NCBI RefSeq assembly: GCF_044792555.1
Contig: NZ_CP126238.1
Span: 4,104,368 to 4,168,367, forward strand
DNA: 64,000 bases
Source: Alicycliphilus denitrificans_A
GTDB taxonomy: Bacteria > Pseudomonadota > Gammaproteobacteria > Burkholderiales > Burkholderiaceae_C
Direction: 5' to 3'
The position numbers and the translations under genes are program-made. The notes beneath the pieces were generated by a model that had not been told where the DNA came from, made no database searches, and saw only the letters and a program-made list of their open reading frames with translations. Shown here in pieces: positions 29,817 to 39,143 of the stretch. Each line of letters begins with the position of its first letter. Within the stretch, counting starts at the first letter, position 1.

Positions 29817-32270
29817 TTAATCGTATTGGCTGAAACGGCTGGGCTGGCTGACGTTGTCACGCAGGAAGCGGTAGCCCGGCACATGCCGCTGCAGGGTGGC
29901 CAGCGGATTGGAGCCCAGCGACAGGCGCGAGAACCCGGTGAACTCCAGCTGCAGCAGCAGCCTGGTGTTGGCCGTGACCAGGCTGCTTTGCAGGCGCTCC
30001 AGCACCACGCGGCCAATCCAGCAGCAGCTCTCGTATTCCAGGCCGACGATGGTGTCCACCAGCTTGCGGTCCTGCAGGCTGTAGTTCAGGCGGCCCACGC
30101 TGTACCAGCGCCCGCCCGTGGCACGGCCCTTGTCGCCGCGCTCGCCCCACAGGTCGCTCAGGGGCCATTGCCAGCCCAGGTCGATCTGCTCGCTGGGCAG
30201 GGCGATCAGGTTGGTCACCTTCTGCATGCGGTAGGCCGCGCTCAGCGTGCGGTAGCTGCCCGGCGCGTAGCGCACGGCCACCGTGGTGCGCTGCGAACGA
30301 CCGGTGCTGGGGTTGTACTGCACGGTGGAGTCCAGGCCCCACTGCGGCGTCCAGTTGATGCCCGCGCCCAGCAGCACATCGGACACCCGGTCGGTGATGG
30401 GCAAGGCGCCGGGCATGGTGACGCGCTGGTCGGCAAAGCGCAGGCGCTGCGCCACACCAAAGCGCGCAGCCTCGGCGCCCGTCCCGGGGTGCAGCAGGCG
30501 CGTGGTCACGCCCAGCGTCAGCAGGTTGTTGTCCGCCAGCCGGTCGTTGCCGCCGAAGGCGTTCTCGGTGTAGATGGAGGCGAAGTTGAAGTCGTTGGGC
30601 GCCGTGTCGTACACCGGCAGCAGGCTCTGGTCGCTGTATGGCGTGTAGGCGTAGAAGGCCCGCGGCTCCAGGGTCTGCAGGTAGTCGCCGCCAAAGAAGC
30701 GTGCATCGCGCTCGAACACCAGGCCGCTGTCCAGGCTGAAGGTGGGCAGGGTGCGACTGGCCTGGCGCTGGCCGTTGGCCAGCGGGTCGTCGAACTCATA
30801 CTGCGTGCTGTGCAGCTGCACGCGCGGCGTGATGAAGCCGGCCGGCGCCAGAAACGGCCGGCCGATCTGGGCCATGGCATAGCTGCGCCGGCCGTTGGGC
30901 TGGGCGTAGTAGCGACGGTCGGCATGAAAGACGGTGGTGTCGGCCTCCACGCTGACGTCAAAACCCCCGGCCAGCGGCAGCGGCTGGTAGCGCCAGCGCA
31001 GCTGCGGCATGCGGTCGTAGGGCGGGGTAATGGGCGAGGTCACGTCCTGCAGCGTCTGCCATTTGAGCGTGCTCAGGCTCACCGAATGCTCGCCGCGCGT
31101 CCAATTCAGCGAGGCCTGGCCCGGCAGCAGGCGCTGCGCATTCTGGGGCTGGGCGCCGCTCACGCCGCCGTGGCTGAACAGGCGCGACGAGAAGTCGCGC
31201 CAGTAGTCGTCGTCACTCACCCGCCGCACGTCCAGCCCCAGGGCCACATCACCCGCAGGGGTATCGAGCGCCGCGCGGTGCCTGATGCCGTAGGACCAGC
31301 GCTGGCGCTCGCGCAGCGCATCCTTGGGCATGTAGTCGGCGCTGAGCTCGCCGCTGTAGCGCGGCTCCAGATAGCGGAACTCGCTGCCCACGGCGACGCC
31401 GCGCCGGCTCATGAGCACGGGGGTGATGGTGGCATCGCGGTTCGGGGCGATGTTCCAGTAATAGGGCTGGGCGTATTCCACCCCGCTCACGCTGTTCAGG
31501 CCTACGGTGGGCGGCAGCAGGCCGGACTTGCGCCGCTCCGACAGCGGAAAGCTGATACTGCCCACGGGCAGGATGGGTACGCCCTTGAACTCCAGCACGC
31601 CGCCCTCGGCCGTCCCCACGTCCTCGGCCTGGTCCAGGTGAATGGTCTTGGCGCGGATGATCCAGTCGGGCTGCCAGCTGGCCTCGTCGCCGCGCTGGCA
31701 GGTGGTGTAGGTGGCGTCATGCACCACCGAGCGGTCGCGGTCGATGAAGTCCACGCGCGTGGCCTCGCCGTGGGCCTGCGTTTGCAGAAAGCGGTAGCGC
31801 GCGTCGCTGAAAAAACCGTTGAAGGCATCCACGCGCAGGTCCAGCAGGGTGCCGTCGTACAGATTGCCCGCGCGGTTGATGCGCACCTGGCCGCTGGCCT
31901 TGGCGCGGTCCTCGGCCACGTCGTAGTCCATATGGTCGGCACGGATCACCGTGTCGCCGCGGCGCAGCTCGGCATTGCCCTCGATGGTGGCGCGAATGTC
32001 GGGCTGGCCCGTGACCCTGTCGCCACGCACGAACACCGGCAACTGCTGGCGTATGCCGGCGGGCAGCTCCTCCTGCAGCCGCGGGCTGGTGCGCAGCACG
32101 GGCGCGGGCGCCTGCGGCTCCTCGTCGCCGTCCGCCGCCTGGGCCAGCACGGCCAGCGGTGCACCGCACAGCATCAGGGCCGCCAGGCGCGCCAGCGTGC
32201 GGCGCGGCGGCGCGGCAATGGCCAAGGACTGGCGGACGGGCAGGGCGTGGGGCAAGAAGAAGCGATCCAT
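29817..32270 (-). CDS. lptD: LPS-assembly outer-membrane protein LptD
   Basis: An 817-residue LptD that inserts lipopolysaccharide into the outer leaflet together with LptE. The start at MDRFFLPHALPVRQ gives a signal peptide ending near VLAQA; the longer frame upstream is an unlikely Arg-rich sequence. A periplasmic beta-jellyroll (VTGQPDIRATIEGNAELRRG; IRADHMDYD) is followed by the barrel domain from about residue 240 (EYAQPYYWNIAPNRDATITP). Paired cysteines (YESCCWIG) near the C-terminus fit the disulfide-linked LptD pattern. The last residues, RFSQYD, lack the usual terminal aromatic. Confidence 0.93.
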   Translation of the reverse strand: MDRFFLPHALPVRQSLAIAAPPRRTLARLAALMLCGAPLAVLAQAADGDEEPQAPAPVLRTSPRLQEELPAGIRQQLPVFVRGDRVTGQPDIRATIEGNAELRRGDTVIRADHMDYDVAEDRAKASGQVRINRAGNLYDGTLLDLRVDAFNGFFSDARYRFLQTQAHGEATRVDFIDRDRSVVHDATYTTCQRGDEASWQPDWIIRAKTIHLDQAEDVGTAEGGVLEFKGVPILPVGSISFPLSERRKSGLLPPTVGLNSVSGVEYAQPYYWNIAPNRDATITPVLMSRRGVAVGSEFRYLEPRYSGELSADYMPKDALRERQRWSYGIRHRAALDTPAGDVALGLDVRRVSDDDYWRDFSSRLFSHGGVSGAQPQNAQRLLPGQASLNWTRGEHSVSLSTLKWQTLQDVTSPITPPYDRMPQLRWRYQPLPLAGGFDVSVEADTTVFHADRRYYAQPNGRRSYAMAQIGRPFLAPAGFITPRVQLHSTQYEFDDPLANGQRQASRTLPTFSLDSGLVFERDARFFGGDYLQTLEPRAFYAYTPYSDQSLLPVYDTAPNDFNFASIYTENAFGGNDRLADNNLLTLGVTTRLLHPGTGAEAARFGVAQRLRFADQRVTMPGALPITDRVSDVLLGAGINWTPQWGLDSTVQYNPSTGRSQRTTVAVRYAPGSYRTLSAAYRMQKVTNLIALPSEQIDLGWQWPLSDLWGERGDKGRATGGRWYSVGRLNYSLQDRKLVDTIVGLEYESCCWIGRVVLERLQSSLVTANTRLLLQLEFTGFSRLSLGSNPLATLQRHVPGYRFLRDNVSQPSRFSQYD

Positions 32271-32356
32271 GGATTGCGAGGGGCGGCGGCGCACAGCACG
32301 CCGGCGCCGCGGGCCACCCGGCCGGACGGGTCCGGGTTTGTAAAATCCGATTATCC

Positions 32357-33460
32357 ATGAGCCACCCCCTCCCTCCCCCACCGAGCGGCGCCAGCGCCGT
32401 GCTTTGGAGCGACCCCGCGCGCCAGTCCGCCTTCCAGGCCTGGCTGGCCCCGCTGGCCGCCGCACACCGGCTGTTGCCGGCCAGCCTGCGCCCGGCATCC
32501 GCCGACGCAAGCTTCAGGCGCTACCTGCGCCTGGACGCACAGGACGGCAGCAGCCGCATCGTCATGGACGCCCCGCCCGACAAGGAGGACTGCCGCCCCT
32601 TCGTCCACGTGCAGGGCCTGATGCAGGCCGCCGGCCTGCCCGTGCCGCGGGTCCTGGCCTGGGACGAGGCGCACGGCTTCATGCTGCTGTCCGACCTGGG
32701 CCACCAGACGGCCATCGAGCGCCTGGACCCGGCCCGGCCCCAGGACGCCCACGCCTGGTACCTGCAGGCCGTGGACCTGCTCATCGACTGGCAGCGCGCC
32801 AGCCGCCCCGGCGTGCTGCCGGCCTATGACGAACCGCTGCTGCGCCGCGAGCTGCAGCTGTTTCCCGACTGGTACATCGCCCGCCACCGCCAGGCCACGT
32901 TGACCGATGCCCAGCAGGCCACGCTGGCCAAGGCCTTCGACGCCATCGTGGCGCAGAACCTGGCCGCGCCCAGCGTCTATGTGCACCGCGACTTCATGAT
33001 GCGCAACCTGATGGTCGGCGCGGACGGCTCCCTCGGAGTGCTGGACTTCCAGGACGCGGTCTACGGCCCCGTGACCTATGACATCGCCAGCCTGATGCGC
33101 GACGCCTTCATCAGCTGGGAAGAGGATTTCGTCATCGAAATTACCGTGCGTTACTGGGAAAAGGCCCGCCGTGCGGGCATTCTCGGCGCCGCCAGCGAGA
33201 GCGGCTGGGGCGCGGACTTCGGCGAGTTCTACCGCGCCGTGGACTGGATGGCGCTGCAGCGCCACCTGAAGGTGGCCGGCATCTTCGCGCGCCTGACGCT
33301 GCGCGACGGCAAGCCCAGGTACCTGCAGGATGCACCACGCTTCATCGCCTACATCCGCCAGACAGCCGGCCGCTACCGCGAGCTGTCGCCGCTGCTGCGC
33401 CTGGTCGATGAGCTCGAAGGCACGCAGGCCGCCATGGGCTACGCCTTCGGGCGCGTCTAG
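32357..33460 (+). CDS. amgK: Sugar kinase of the AmgK/APH fold
   Basis: A 367-residue aminoglycoside-phosphotransferase-fold protein. It has the catalytic loop VHRDFMMRNLMV and the metal-binding LDFQDAVYGPVTYD. AmgK phosphorylates MurNAc and GlcNAc at the anomeric position for recycling of cell-wall sugars. AmgK genes in related bacteria are found next to lptD, as here, where it is divergent from lptD. The usual partner murU (nucleotidyltransferase) does not follow; rsmE does. TAAAAT at 32341-32346 may be its -10. Confidence 0.8.
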   Translation: MSHPLPPPPSGASAVLWSDPARQSAFQAWLAPLAAAHRLLPASLRPASADASFRRYLRLDAQDGSSRIVMDAPPDKEDCRPFVHVQGLMQAAGLPVPRVLAWDEAHGFMLLSDLGHQTAIERLDPARPQDAHAWYLQAVDLLIDWQRASRPGVLPAYDEPLLRRELQLFPDWYIARHRQATLTDAQQATLAKAFDAIVAQNLAAPSVYVHRDFMMRNLMVGADGSLGVLDFQDAVYGPVTYDIASLMRDAFISWEEDFVIEITVRYWEKARRAGILGAASESGWGADFGEFYRAVDWMALQRHLKVAGIFARLTLRDGKPRYLQDAPRFIAYIRQTAGRYRELSPLLRLVDELEGTQAAMGYAFGRV

Positions 33461-33471
33461 GTTCATCAGTC

Positions 33472-33521
33472 AAATCGACCTCCAGCGCTTTCCCATCAAG
33501 CGCTGACAGCTATTATTTTTG
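33472..33521 (+). repeat. Dispersed palindromic repeat, near-consensus copy
   Basis: CAAATCGACCTCCAGCGCTT, spacer, ATCAAGCGCT, GACAGCTATT and a T-rich end. The arms AGCGCTT and AAGCGCT are inverted repeats. It fills the gap between amgK and rsmE and reaches almost to the rsmE start codon. Confidence 0.8.
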
Positions 33522-33526
33522 AGAAT

Positions 33527-34258
33527 ATGCCCCGTTTTCACTGCCCCCTGCCCCTGGCCGCCGACGCGCAGCTCACGCTGCCGCCCACGGCCGCGCGCCA
33601 TGTGCAGGTGCTGCGCCTGCAGCCGGGCGACGCGATCACGCTGTTCAACGGCGCGGGCGGCGAGTGGAGCGCCACCGTCACCCACATGGGCCGCAGCGAG
33701 GTGCAGGTGCAGGTCGGCGGCCACCGCGCCGTGGAGCGCGAGGCCGCGCGCGCCGTGCACCTGGTGGTGGGCATGCCGGCCAACGAGCGCATGGACTGGC
33801 TGGTGGAAAAGGCCACCGAGCTCGGCGCCGCCAGCATCCAGCCGATTGCCGCGGCGCGCAGCGTGCTCAAGCTCGCCGGCGAGCGCGCCGCCAAGCGCCA
33901 GCAGCACTGGCAGGCCATCGCCGTGGCGGCCTGCGAGCAATGCGGGCGCAACCGCGTGCCCGCCGTGCATGCGCCCCTGTCCCTGGCCGACTGGCTGCGC
34001 CAGCCGCCTGCCGCCGCGCTGGCACCGGACGCGGCGCGCGTGCTGCTGTCGCTGCGTGACGGGGCCCGCCCGCTGCACGAGGCCGCCGCGGGCGCTGGCG
34101 CCGTCTGGGTGCTGCACGGCCCCGAGGGCGGCCTGACCGCGCAGGAGGAGGACGCCGCGCTGGCCGCGGGCTTCGCGCCCGCCAGCCTGGGCGCGCGCGT
34201 GCTGCGCGCCGAGACCGCCTCCGTGGCCGCGCTGGCCGTGCTGGGCCTGGAGCGATGA
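33527..34258 (+). CDS. rsmE: 16S rRNA (uracil1498-N3)-methyltransferase
   Basis: A 243-residue SPOUT-class methyltransferase that methylates U1498 of 16S rRNA. It has an N-terminal PUA-like domain (ARHVQVLRLQPGDAITLF) and a knotted SAM-binding domain with KATELGAASIQPI, HGPEGGLTAQEEDAA and LGARVLRAETASVAAL. There is no ribosome binding site between the repeat and the ATG, which is odd. Its stop overlaps the start of the four-gene SMC operon (ATGA), so the housekeeping gene and that operon are translationally coupled. Confidence 0.94.
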   Translation: MPRFHCPLPLAADAQLTLPPTAARHVQVLRLQPGDAITLFNGAGGEWSATVTHMGRSEVQVQVGGHRAVEREAARAVHLVVGMPANERMDWLVEKATELGAASIQPIAAARSVLKLAGERAAKRQQHWQAIAVAACEQCGRNRVPAVHAPLSLADWLRQPPAAALAPDAARVLLSLRDGARPLHEAAAGAGAVWVLHGPEGGLTAQEEDAALAAGFAPASLGARVLRAETASVAALAVLGLER

Positions 34259-35592
34259 GCATGCAGCCATCCGAGCTTGCCGACGAGGAGCAGGACGGCG
34301 GCGTAGGCGCCATCGCCGACTTTTTCCGCGACGCCGATGCCGCGCAGGACTCCCCGCTGCTGTGGCTGCTCACGCGCCAGCAGCCGCTGACCCAGGCCCT
34401 GAGCGGCCTGTTCCACGGCCCGGCGGCGCTGGTGCAGCTGCGCCTGTGGGTGTTTCTGCAACTGGCGAGCCAGGGCGAGGCACAGCTGCCGCGCGAGCGC
34501 ATCGCCGAGCTGTTGCACGCCCTGCGCCCCGAGGCGCTGGAGACCGCGCTCAAGCGCCTGCGCGAGGTGGGCCTGCTGGCCTGGGACGAAACCCAGCGCA
34601 GCTACGCCCTGCCGGCGCTGGCCCAGCGCGTGGCCGGCCTGCTGGCGCCGCTGACCAGCCAGGCGCCGGACGAGGACGACGGCGGCGAGCTCGCCGCCCT
34701 GCTGGGCCAGGTGGTGGGCGCCAACCAGCTCGGCAGCGTGGATGCGGGCCAGGTGCAGCTGCTGCAGGCGCAGCTGGCGCGCCTGCACGGCGAATTTGCC
34801 GACGCCATCGCCAGCGGCTCGGAATTCCGCCTGCGCGAGGCGCGCAAGCGCTACGACCGCGCGGCGCAGCTCATCGACCGCGCCTCCGCGGCCATCAGCG
34901 CCATCATCGGCAGCAGCCAGGGCCATATTGCGCTGGAGCGCGCCGCGCGCGGCCTGGGCCAGGCCCAGTCGCGCCTGCTGGCCATGGCCAGCCAGTTCAA
35001 CCGCGCGCTGCAGCAGGTGGACCGCCAGCGCGTGACCCTGGGCACCACCGGCATCACCAGCACCGACGTCAAGCGCTGGCTGCAGGCCGCGCCGCAGCTG
35101 CAGCGCATGCTCCAGGGTGCCCTGGCGCGCCCCGTGATGGCCACCACACTGGCGCCGCACGAGCTGCTGGACGTGGTGGAGGCCGAATTCGAGCGCGACC
35201 GCCCCCAACCCGAACAGGCCGAAGAGCTACCCAGCGCCCAGGCCGCGCCCGCCGGCAGCCTGAGCGCCGTGGCCCTGCCGCGCGAGCTCACCGAGCTGAA
35301 CCATTTGCTGAGCTCATGGGCCGCCGAGCCAGGCCAGCAGCGCAGCGTGGCCGACGCCCTGCTGGGGCCCCGCCCCGGCGCCACGCGCTACGCCCAGCTG
35401 GCCTACAAGGCCCAGCTCCTGCCCCTGCTGGGCGACCCCCAGGCCGCCGTGCTGCCGGGGCTGACGGGCGAGCTGGCGCGCCAGCCCTGGCGCATCGCCT
35501 GGCTGCCTGAGGCCGAGGCGCTCGCCCACGACCAGGTGCAGCTGCTCAGCCGCGGCGAACTGCTGCCCGCAAAGGAAGACACGAATGGATGA
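34255..35592 (+). CDS. MukF/JetA-like kleisin subunit of an SMC-nuclease system
   Basis: A 445-residue protein not recognised as a standard family, but built like a MukF/JetA subunit. An N-terminal winged-helix region (about 50-150: LWVFLQLASQGEAQLPRERI; LKRLREVGLLAWDE) is followed by a helical, coiled-coil-forming centre (about 165-260: LLQAQLARLHGEFADAI; REARKRYDRAAQLIDRA) and a C-terminal domain. It is the first of four overlapping genes and starts inside the rsmE stop. In MukBEF and Wadjet complexes this subunit bridges the two SMC heads and binds the MukE-like subunit. Assignment rests on size, order and helix pattern. Confidence 0.7.
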   Translation: MSMQPSELADEEQDGGVGAIADFFRDADAAQDSPLLWLLTRQQPLTQALSGLFHGPAALVQLRLWVFLQLASQGEAQLPRERIAELLHALRPEALETALKRLREVGLLAWDETQRSYALPALAQRVAGLLAPLTSQAPDEDDGGELAALLGQVVGANQLGSVDAGQVQLLQAQLARLHGEFADAIASGSEFRLREARKRYDRAAQLIDRASAAISAIIGSSQGHIALERAARGLGQAQSRLLAMASQFNRALQQVDRQRVTLGTTGITSTDVKRWLQAAPQLQRMLQGALARPVMATTLAPHELLDVVEAEFERDRPQPEQAEELPSAQAAPAGSLSAVALPRELTELNHLLSSWAAEPGQQRSVADALLGPRPGATRYAQLAYKAQLLPLLGDPQAAVLPGLTGELARQPWRIAWLPEAEALAHDQVQLLSRGELLPAKEDTNG

Positions 35593-36304
35593 CGCCGCCC
35601 TGTTGATCGCCGAACTGCTCACGCGCCGCTGGCTGCCGCGCGGCCACCCGCTTGTGAAGCGCGCGCTGGTCGATGCCGAACTCTTCGCCCAGGTCGAGCA
35701 GCGCCTGGCGCAGTCCGGCCTGCGCTTCATGGACAGCATCTACGCCGACCATGTCAGCGTGGCCCTGCTCCCCGCCGCCCAGAACAGCGTGCTGGGCGAG
35801 GCCGGCATCAACGCCAACAACAACCTGGAGCTGCCGCGCGACGCACAGGCCCTGCTCATCGTGCTGTGGGCCCTGATCGTGCTGCCGAAGCGCGAGCGCC
35901 AGACCAGCCGCGTGCAGGAGGCCGACGCCGGCCAGAGCGATTTCTTCCCCGGTGCCAAGCCCCTGCCCCAGGCCACCAGCGTCAGCCCCGTGCTGTCGTA
36001 CAAGGCGCTGCTGGAGGACTACGGCGCGCAGCTGGGCAAGAAGCTGCGCCTGGACGCGAACCTGAAACTACTGGAGCGCCACGGCTTCATCCTGCGCCGC
36101 CAGGACGAGATCGCCGAGGGGCCGCTGCTGGACGTGCTGCTGGACTACGACGTGCTCGCGCCGCGCATCCTGGACGGGGCACTGGCCGACGTGCTGGCGC
36201 GCGAGCGCGCCACGCCGAATATTGAGCAAAATCAGCCTCTAACGCCCACCACACAAGCGCAAACAGCTATGAATACGGAAGCACCCCTGGTGCAAGAGGA
36301 CTGA
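35585..36304 (+). CDS. MukE/JetB-like subunit (DUF4194-type) of the SMC-nuclease system
   Basis: A 239-residue protein with two winged-helix-like parts: an N-terminal part with LLTRRWLPRGHPLVKRAL and LRFMDSIYADHVSVALL, and a central part LEDYGAQLGKKLRLDANLKL followed by HGFILRR. This is the MukE/JetB layout. It overlaps the MukF-like gene by eight bases and ends four bases before the SMC-like gene. In SMC complexes this subunit dimerises, binds the kleisin and contacts DNA. The last ~25 residues (from about 214) are encoded by a dispersed repeat and are unlike the rest of the protein, so they are probably a late addition. Confidence 0.7.
   Translation: MDDAALLIAELLTRRWLPRGHPLVKRALVDAELFAQVEQRLAQSGLRFMDSIYADHVSVALLPAAQNSVLGEAGINANNNLELPRDAQALLIVLWALIVLPKRERQTSRVQEADAGQSDFFPGAKPLPQATSVSPVLSYKALLEDYGAQLGKKLRLDANLKLLERHGFILRRQDEIAEGPLLDVLLDYDVLAPRILDGALADVLARERATPNIEQNQPLTPTTQAQTAMNTEAPLVQED
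36226..36275 (+). repeat. Dispersed palindromic repeat forming the 3' end of the MukE-like gene
   Basis: Pattern CAAAATCAGCCTCTAACGCC, spacer, ACACAAGCGC, AAACAGCTATGAAT. The order and ends match the intergenic copies, with a degenerate left arm. It is read in frame as a Gln/Thr/Pro-rich tail. Confidence 0.65.
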
Positions 36305-36308
36305 CGCC

Positions 36309-39143
36309 TTGTTCCACCTGCAAACCCTGGAGCTCGTTCACTGGGACTATTGCCAGCGCATCTGCCTGCCGCTGGACGCCTCCATCATCACCATCGCCGG
36401 GCCCAACGGCTCGGGCAAGACCACGCTGCTGGATGCCATGCGCACCCTGCTGGGCCTGCGCTGCTCGGCACCGCGCGACTACCGCACCTATGCGCGCCAT
36501 GCCGGCGCGCAGACCGCCTGGCTGCGCGCCGTGGTGGACAACCGGCCCACGGGGCGGCAAAGCTCCAGCCGGCCGTTTGCGCGCCGGCTGCTGTATGGCG
36601 ACCAGGTCACGCTGGCCTGCCGCATCGACAAGAACGGCGGCGACTGGCAGCGCCGCTACTGCCTGCTGGACGGCGACGTCTCCATAGAGCAGCTGCGCGA
36701 TGCGCCCGAGAAGGACCTGGGCTTCATGGGCGTGGAGGCCTGGGGCCGCGTGCTGTCCGCCGCCGGCCTGTCGCCGGCGATCGCGCGCGTGCTCTCGCTG
36801 GAGCAGGGCCAGACCGATCGCCTCTGCGAATTCAGCCCGCGCGAGCTGCTGCGCCTGGTGTTCGACGTGTTCGGCGACCAGCAGGTGCTGGACGCCTACG
36901 ACCAGGCGCGCGAGCACCAGCAGCAGCTGGCGCGCGAGATGGCGCAGGCCGAGCGCGAGCTTCAGCATAGCCGCGCCCAGCTGGCCGAGCTGCACAACCG
37001 CGTGAGCAGCTACAAGACCTGGCAGCTGCGCCTGGCCGAGCGCGAGCGCCTGGCCACCGAGGTGCTGCCCGTGCTCGGCTGGTGGGGCGAGCGCGAATCG
37101 CTCGCCAAACAGTCGCGCGAGCTGCGCCGCCACAAGGCCCAGCACCGCGCCGCCCTGGCCGAGCAGGCGGTGCAGAACAAGCGCCTGCTGCACCTGCTCG
37201 ATGAAGGTACGCGCGCCCAGCAGCAGGCCGAGCAGCTGCGCGTGGAGCGCGACCAGGCGCGCGCCCAGCTCGACGAGGCCACGCGCCACGAGGCGCCGCT
37301 GGAGCAATGGACTAAGCGCGAGCAGGAACTGCTGGCCCTGGTGGACAAGGGCAGCAACGCCGACGAGCTGCAGGCCCATCTGTCGGCGCTGCAGGCCCAG
37401 GAATCGGCCCTGCAGGACGAGCGCGGCACCCTCACCCAGCGGCGCAAGCTGGCCGCCGCCGAGCTCGCCGCACTGGAGGGCCAGAACCTGCCGCCGCTGC
37501 CGCCCGAGGTGGCGCGCTTTCGCAAGGCACTCGCCACCCAGGGCATAGGCCACCGCTTCGTCGCCGAGGTGGTGGAGGTGCAGGAAGAACGCTGGCGCGC
37601 CGCCATCGAGGGCGTGCTGCGCGGCCACCGCTGGGTGGCGTTGCTGGACAAGGCCAGCGACCTCACCGAGGCCTGGGAACTGGGCGAGCGCGAACGCTAC
37701 CGCCACTACATCGTCGAGCCGGGCTCGGTGGCCCTGAAGGGCGAGAGCGGCACGCTGCTGGAGCATGTGCGCTTCACCGCCCCCGTGCCGCGCTGGCTGG
37801 TGCAGCAGCTGCAGAACCTGCGCTGCGTGGCCGACCCGCGCGAGGGCAAGAAGCTGGGCGGCAGCTGGATCACGCCCCAGGCCTACATGCACGACGGGCG
37901 CGGCGCCCGCTCCATGTGGGTGGACGCGCATGAGCACCAGTTCGGCACCAGCGCCGTGCAGGCGCGCCGCGGCGCGGCCGAGCGCGAGCTGGCGCGCATC
38001 GACGCGCAGCTGGCACCCGTGTTGGACGAGCTGATGGCCCTCAAGCGCCAGATCACCGACACCCGGCGCGCCCTGGAAGGGCACAGCGCCGCCGAGGAGC
38101 TGGCGCGCCGCAGCGACGAGTTCGCCCAGGCGCGCGCGCAGTTGCCCGCCGCCAGGCAGGCGCGCGTGGCCGCCGCCCAGCTGTGGCAGCGCCTGGAGCA
38201 GGAGGCCACGCGCGCGCACGACCGCCATCGCGCCTTCAACGACGAGCACAAGCGCCTGGAGGCGCAGCTGCAGCGCGCGCGCGGCGACAGCGAGCGCGCC
38301 GCGCAGGACTGGAGCGCGCGCCGCCGCCAGCAGCAGGGGGCCGTGGCGCGCAGCCAGCTGCAGCGCGCGCAGTTCCCCGCGCGCTGGATCACGCCCGCCG
38401 CCATGGGCGCGCTGGTCGATGAATACGTGAACGACACCCAGGCCAGGCTGCGCCTGCATGCCGTGGAGCAGGAGCTGGAACAGGGCAGCTGGGAGCAGGA
38501 CGCCACCGTGGAGGAGCGCCACCGCCGCATGGACGTGACCGTGCGCGAGCAGGCGGCAAGCCTCTCGGACCACCAGGTGAAGAATGCCCAGGCCGCCACC
38601 GCCGTGCTGAATGCGCGCGAGAGCTACATCGAGGTGCTGCGCAGCACCGTGCGCCGCTACCGCAAGAACATCCAGGAACTGGGCCAGCTGGCCGGGGTGG
38701 AAGTGGCGGCCGAGCTGCCGCTGCTGGAAAACGACGACACCGTGCTCGCCCAGGCGGGCCTGAAGGTGCATTTCGCCTTCGACGGCAAGGGCAGCATCGG
38801 GCTGAACGATGGCGAGGCCTCGGGCGGCCAGCAGGTCATCAAGTCGCTGATCCTGCTGGTGGGCCTGCTGAAAGACGAGGAAAGCGGCTCGGGCGGCTTC
38901 GTCTTCATCGACGAGCCCTTCGCCCACCTGGACGTGCGCAACATCCAGCTGGTGGGGCATTTCCTGCGCAGCACGCGCGCGCAGTACGTGCTCACCACGC
39001 CGATCACGCACAACCTGGAGGTGTTCGAGCCGGCCGAGATCACCCTGGTGACCAGCAAGAAGCCCGCCGGCAACCGCTGGGCCCCGCCCATCGCGGTGGC
39101 CAAGCGGCGCGGCGCACCCGAGCTGAAACCCATCAGCGCATGA
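36309..39143 (+). CDS. MukB/JetC-like SMC ATPase of the SMC-nuclease system
   Basis: A 944-residue SMC-type ATPase, shorter than MukB (~1480) and in the range of MksB/JetC proteins. Walker A GPNGSGKTT is at residues 31-39. Two long coiled-coil arms (about 195-380 and 540-760) flank a hinge near 390-510, with FVAEVVEVQEERWRAAIEGV like the JetC hinge. The C-terminal head has the signature EASGGQQVIKSL and Walker B GFVFIDEPFAHLD near 860. It starts with TTG four bases after the MukE-like gene. With the kleisin subunits it should extrude DNA loops; in Wadjet this leads to cutting of circular DNA by the Toprim partner. Confidence 0.88.
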   Translation: MFHLQTLELVHWDYCQRICLPLDASIITIAGPNGSGKTTLLDAMRTLLGLRCSAPRDYRTYARHAGAQTAWLRAVVDNRPTGRQSSSRPFARRLLYGDQVTLACRIDKNGGDWQRRYCLLDGDVSIEQLRDAPEKDLGFMGVEAWGRVLSAAGLSPAIARVLSLEQGQTDRLCEFSPRELLRLVFDVFGDQQVLDAYDQAREHQQQLAREMAQAERELQHSRAQLAELHNRVSSYKTWQLRLAERERLATEVLPVLGWWGERESLAKQSRELRRHKAQHRAALAEQAVQNKRLLHLLDEGTRAQQQAEQLRVERDQARAQLDEATRHEAPLEQWTKREQELLALVDKGSNADELQAHLSALQAQESALQDERGTLTQRRKLAAAELAALEGQNLPPLPPEVARFRKALATQGIGHRFVAEVVEVQEERWRAAIEGVLRGHRWVALLDKASDLTEAWELGERERYRHYIVEPGSVALKGESGTLLEHVRFTAPVPRWLVQQLQNLRCVADPREGKKLGGSWITPQAYMHDGRGARSMWVDAHEHQFGTSAVQARRGAAERELARIDAQLAPVLDELMALKRQITDTRRALEGHSAAEELARRSDEFAQARAQLPAARQARVAAAQLWQRLEQEATRAHDRHRAFNDEHKRLEAQLQRARGDSERAAQDWSARRRQQQGAVARSQLQRAQFPARWITPAAMGALVDEYVNDTQARLRLHAVEQELEQGSWEQDATVEERHRRMDVTVREQAASLSDHQVKNAQAATAVLNARESYIEVLRSTVRRYRKNIQELGQLAGVEVAAELPLLENDDTVLAQAGLKVHFAFDGKGSIGLNDGEASGGQQVIKSLILLVGLLKDEESGSGGFVFIDEPFAHLDVRNIQLVGHFLRSTRAQYVLTTPITHNLEVFEPAEITLVTSKKPAGNRWAPPIAVAKRRGAPELKPISA

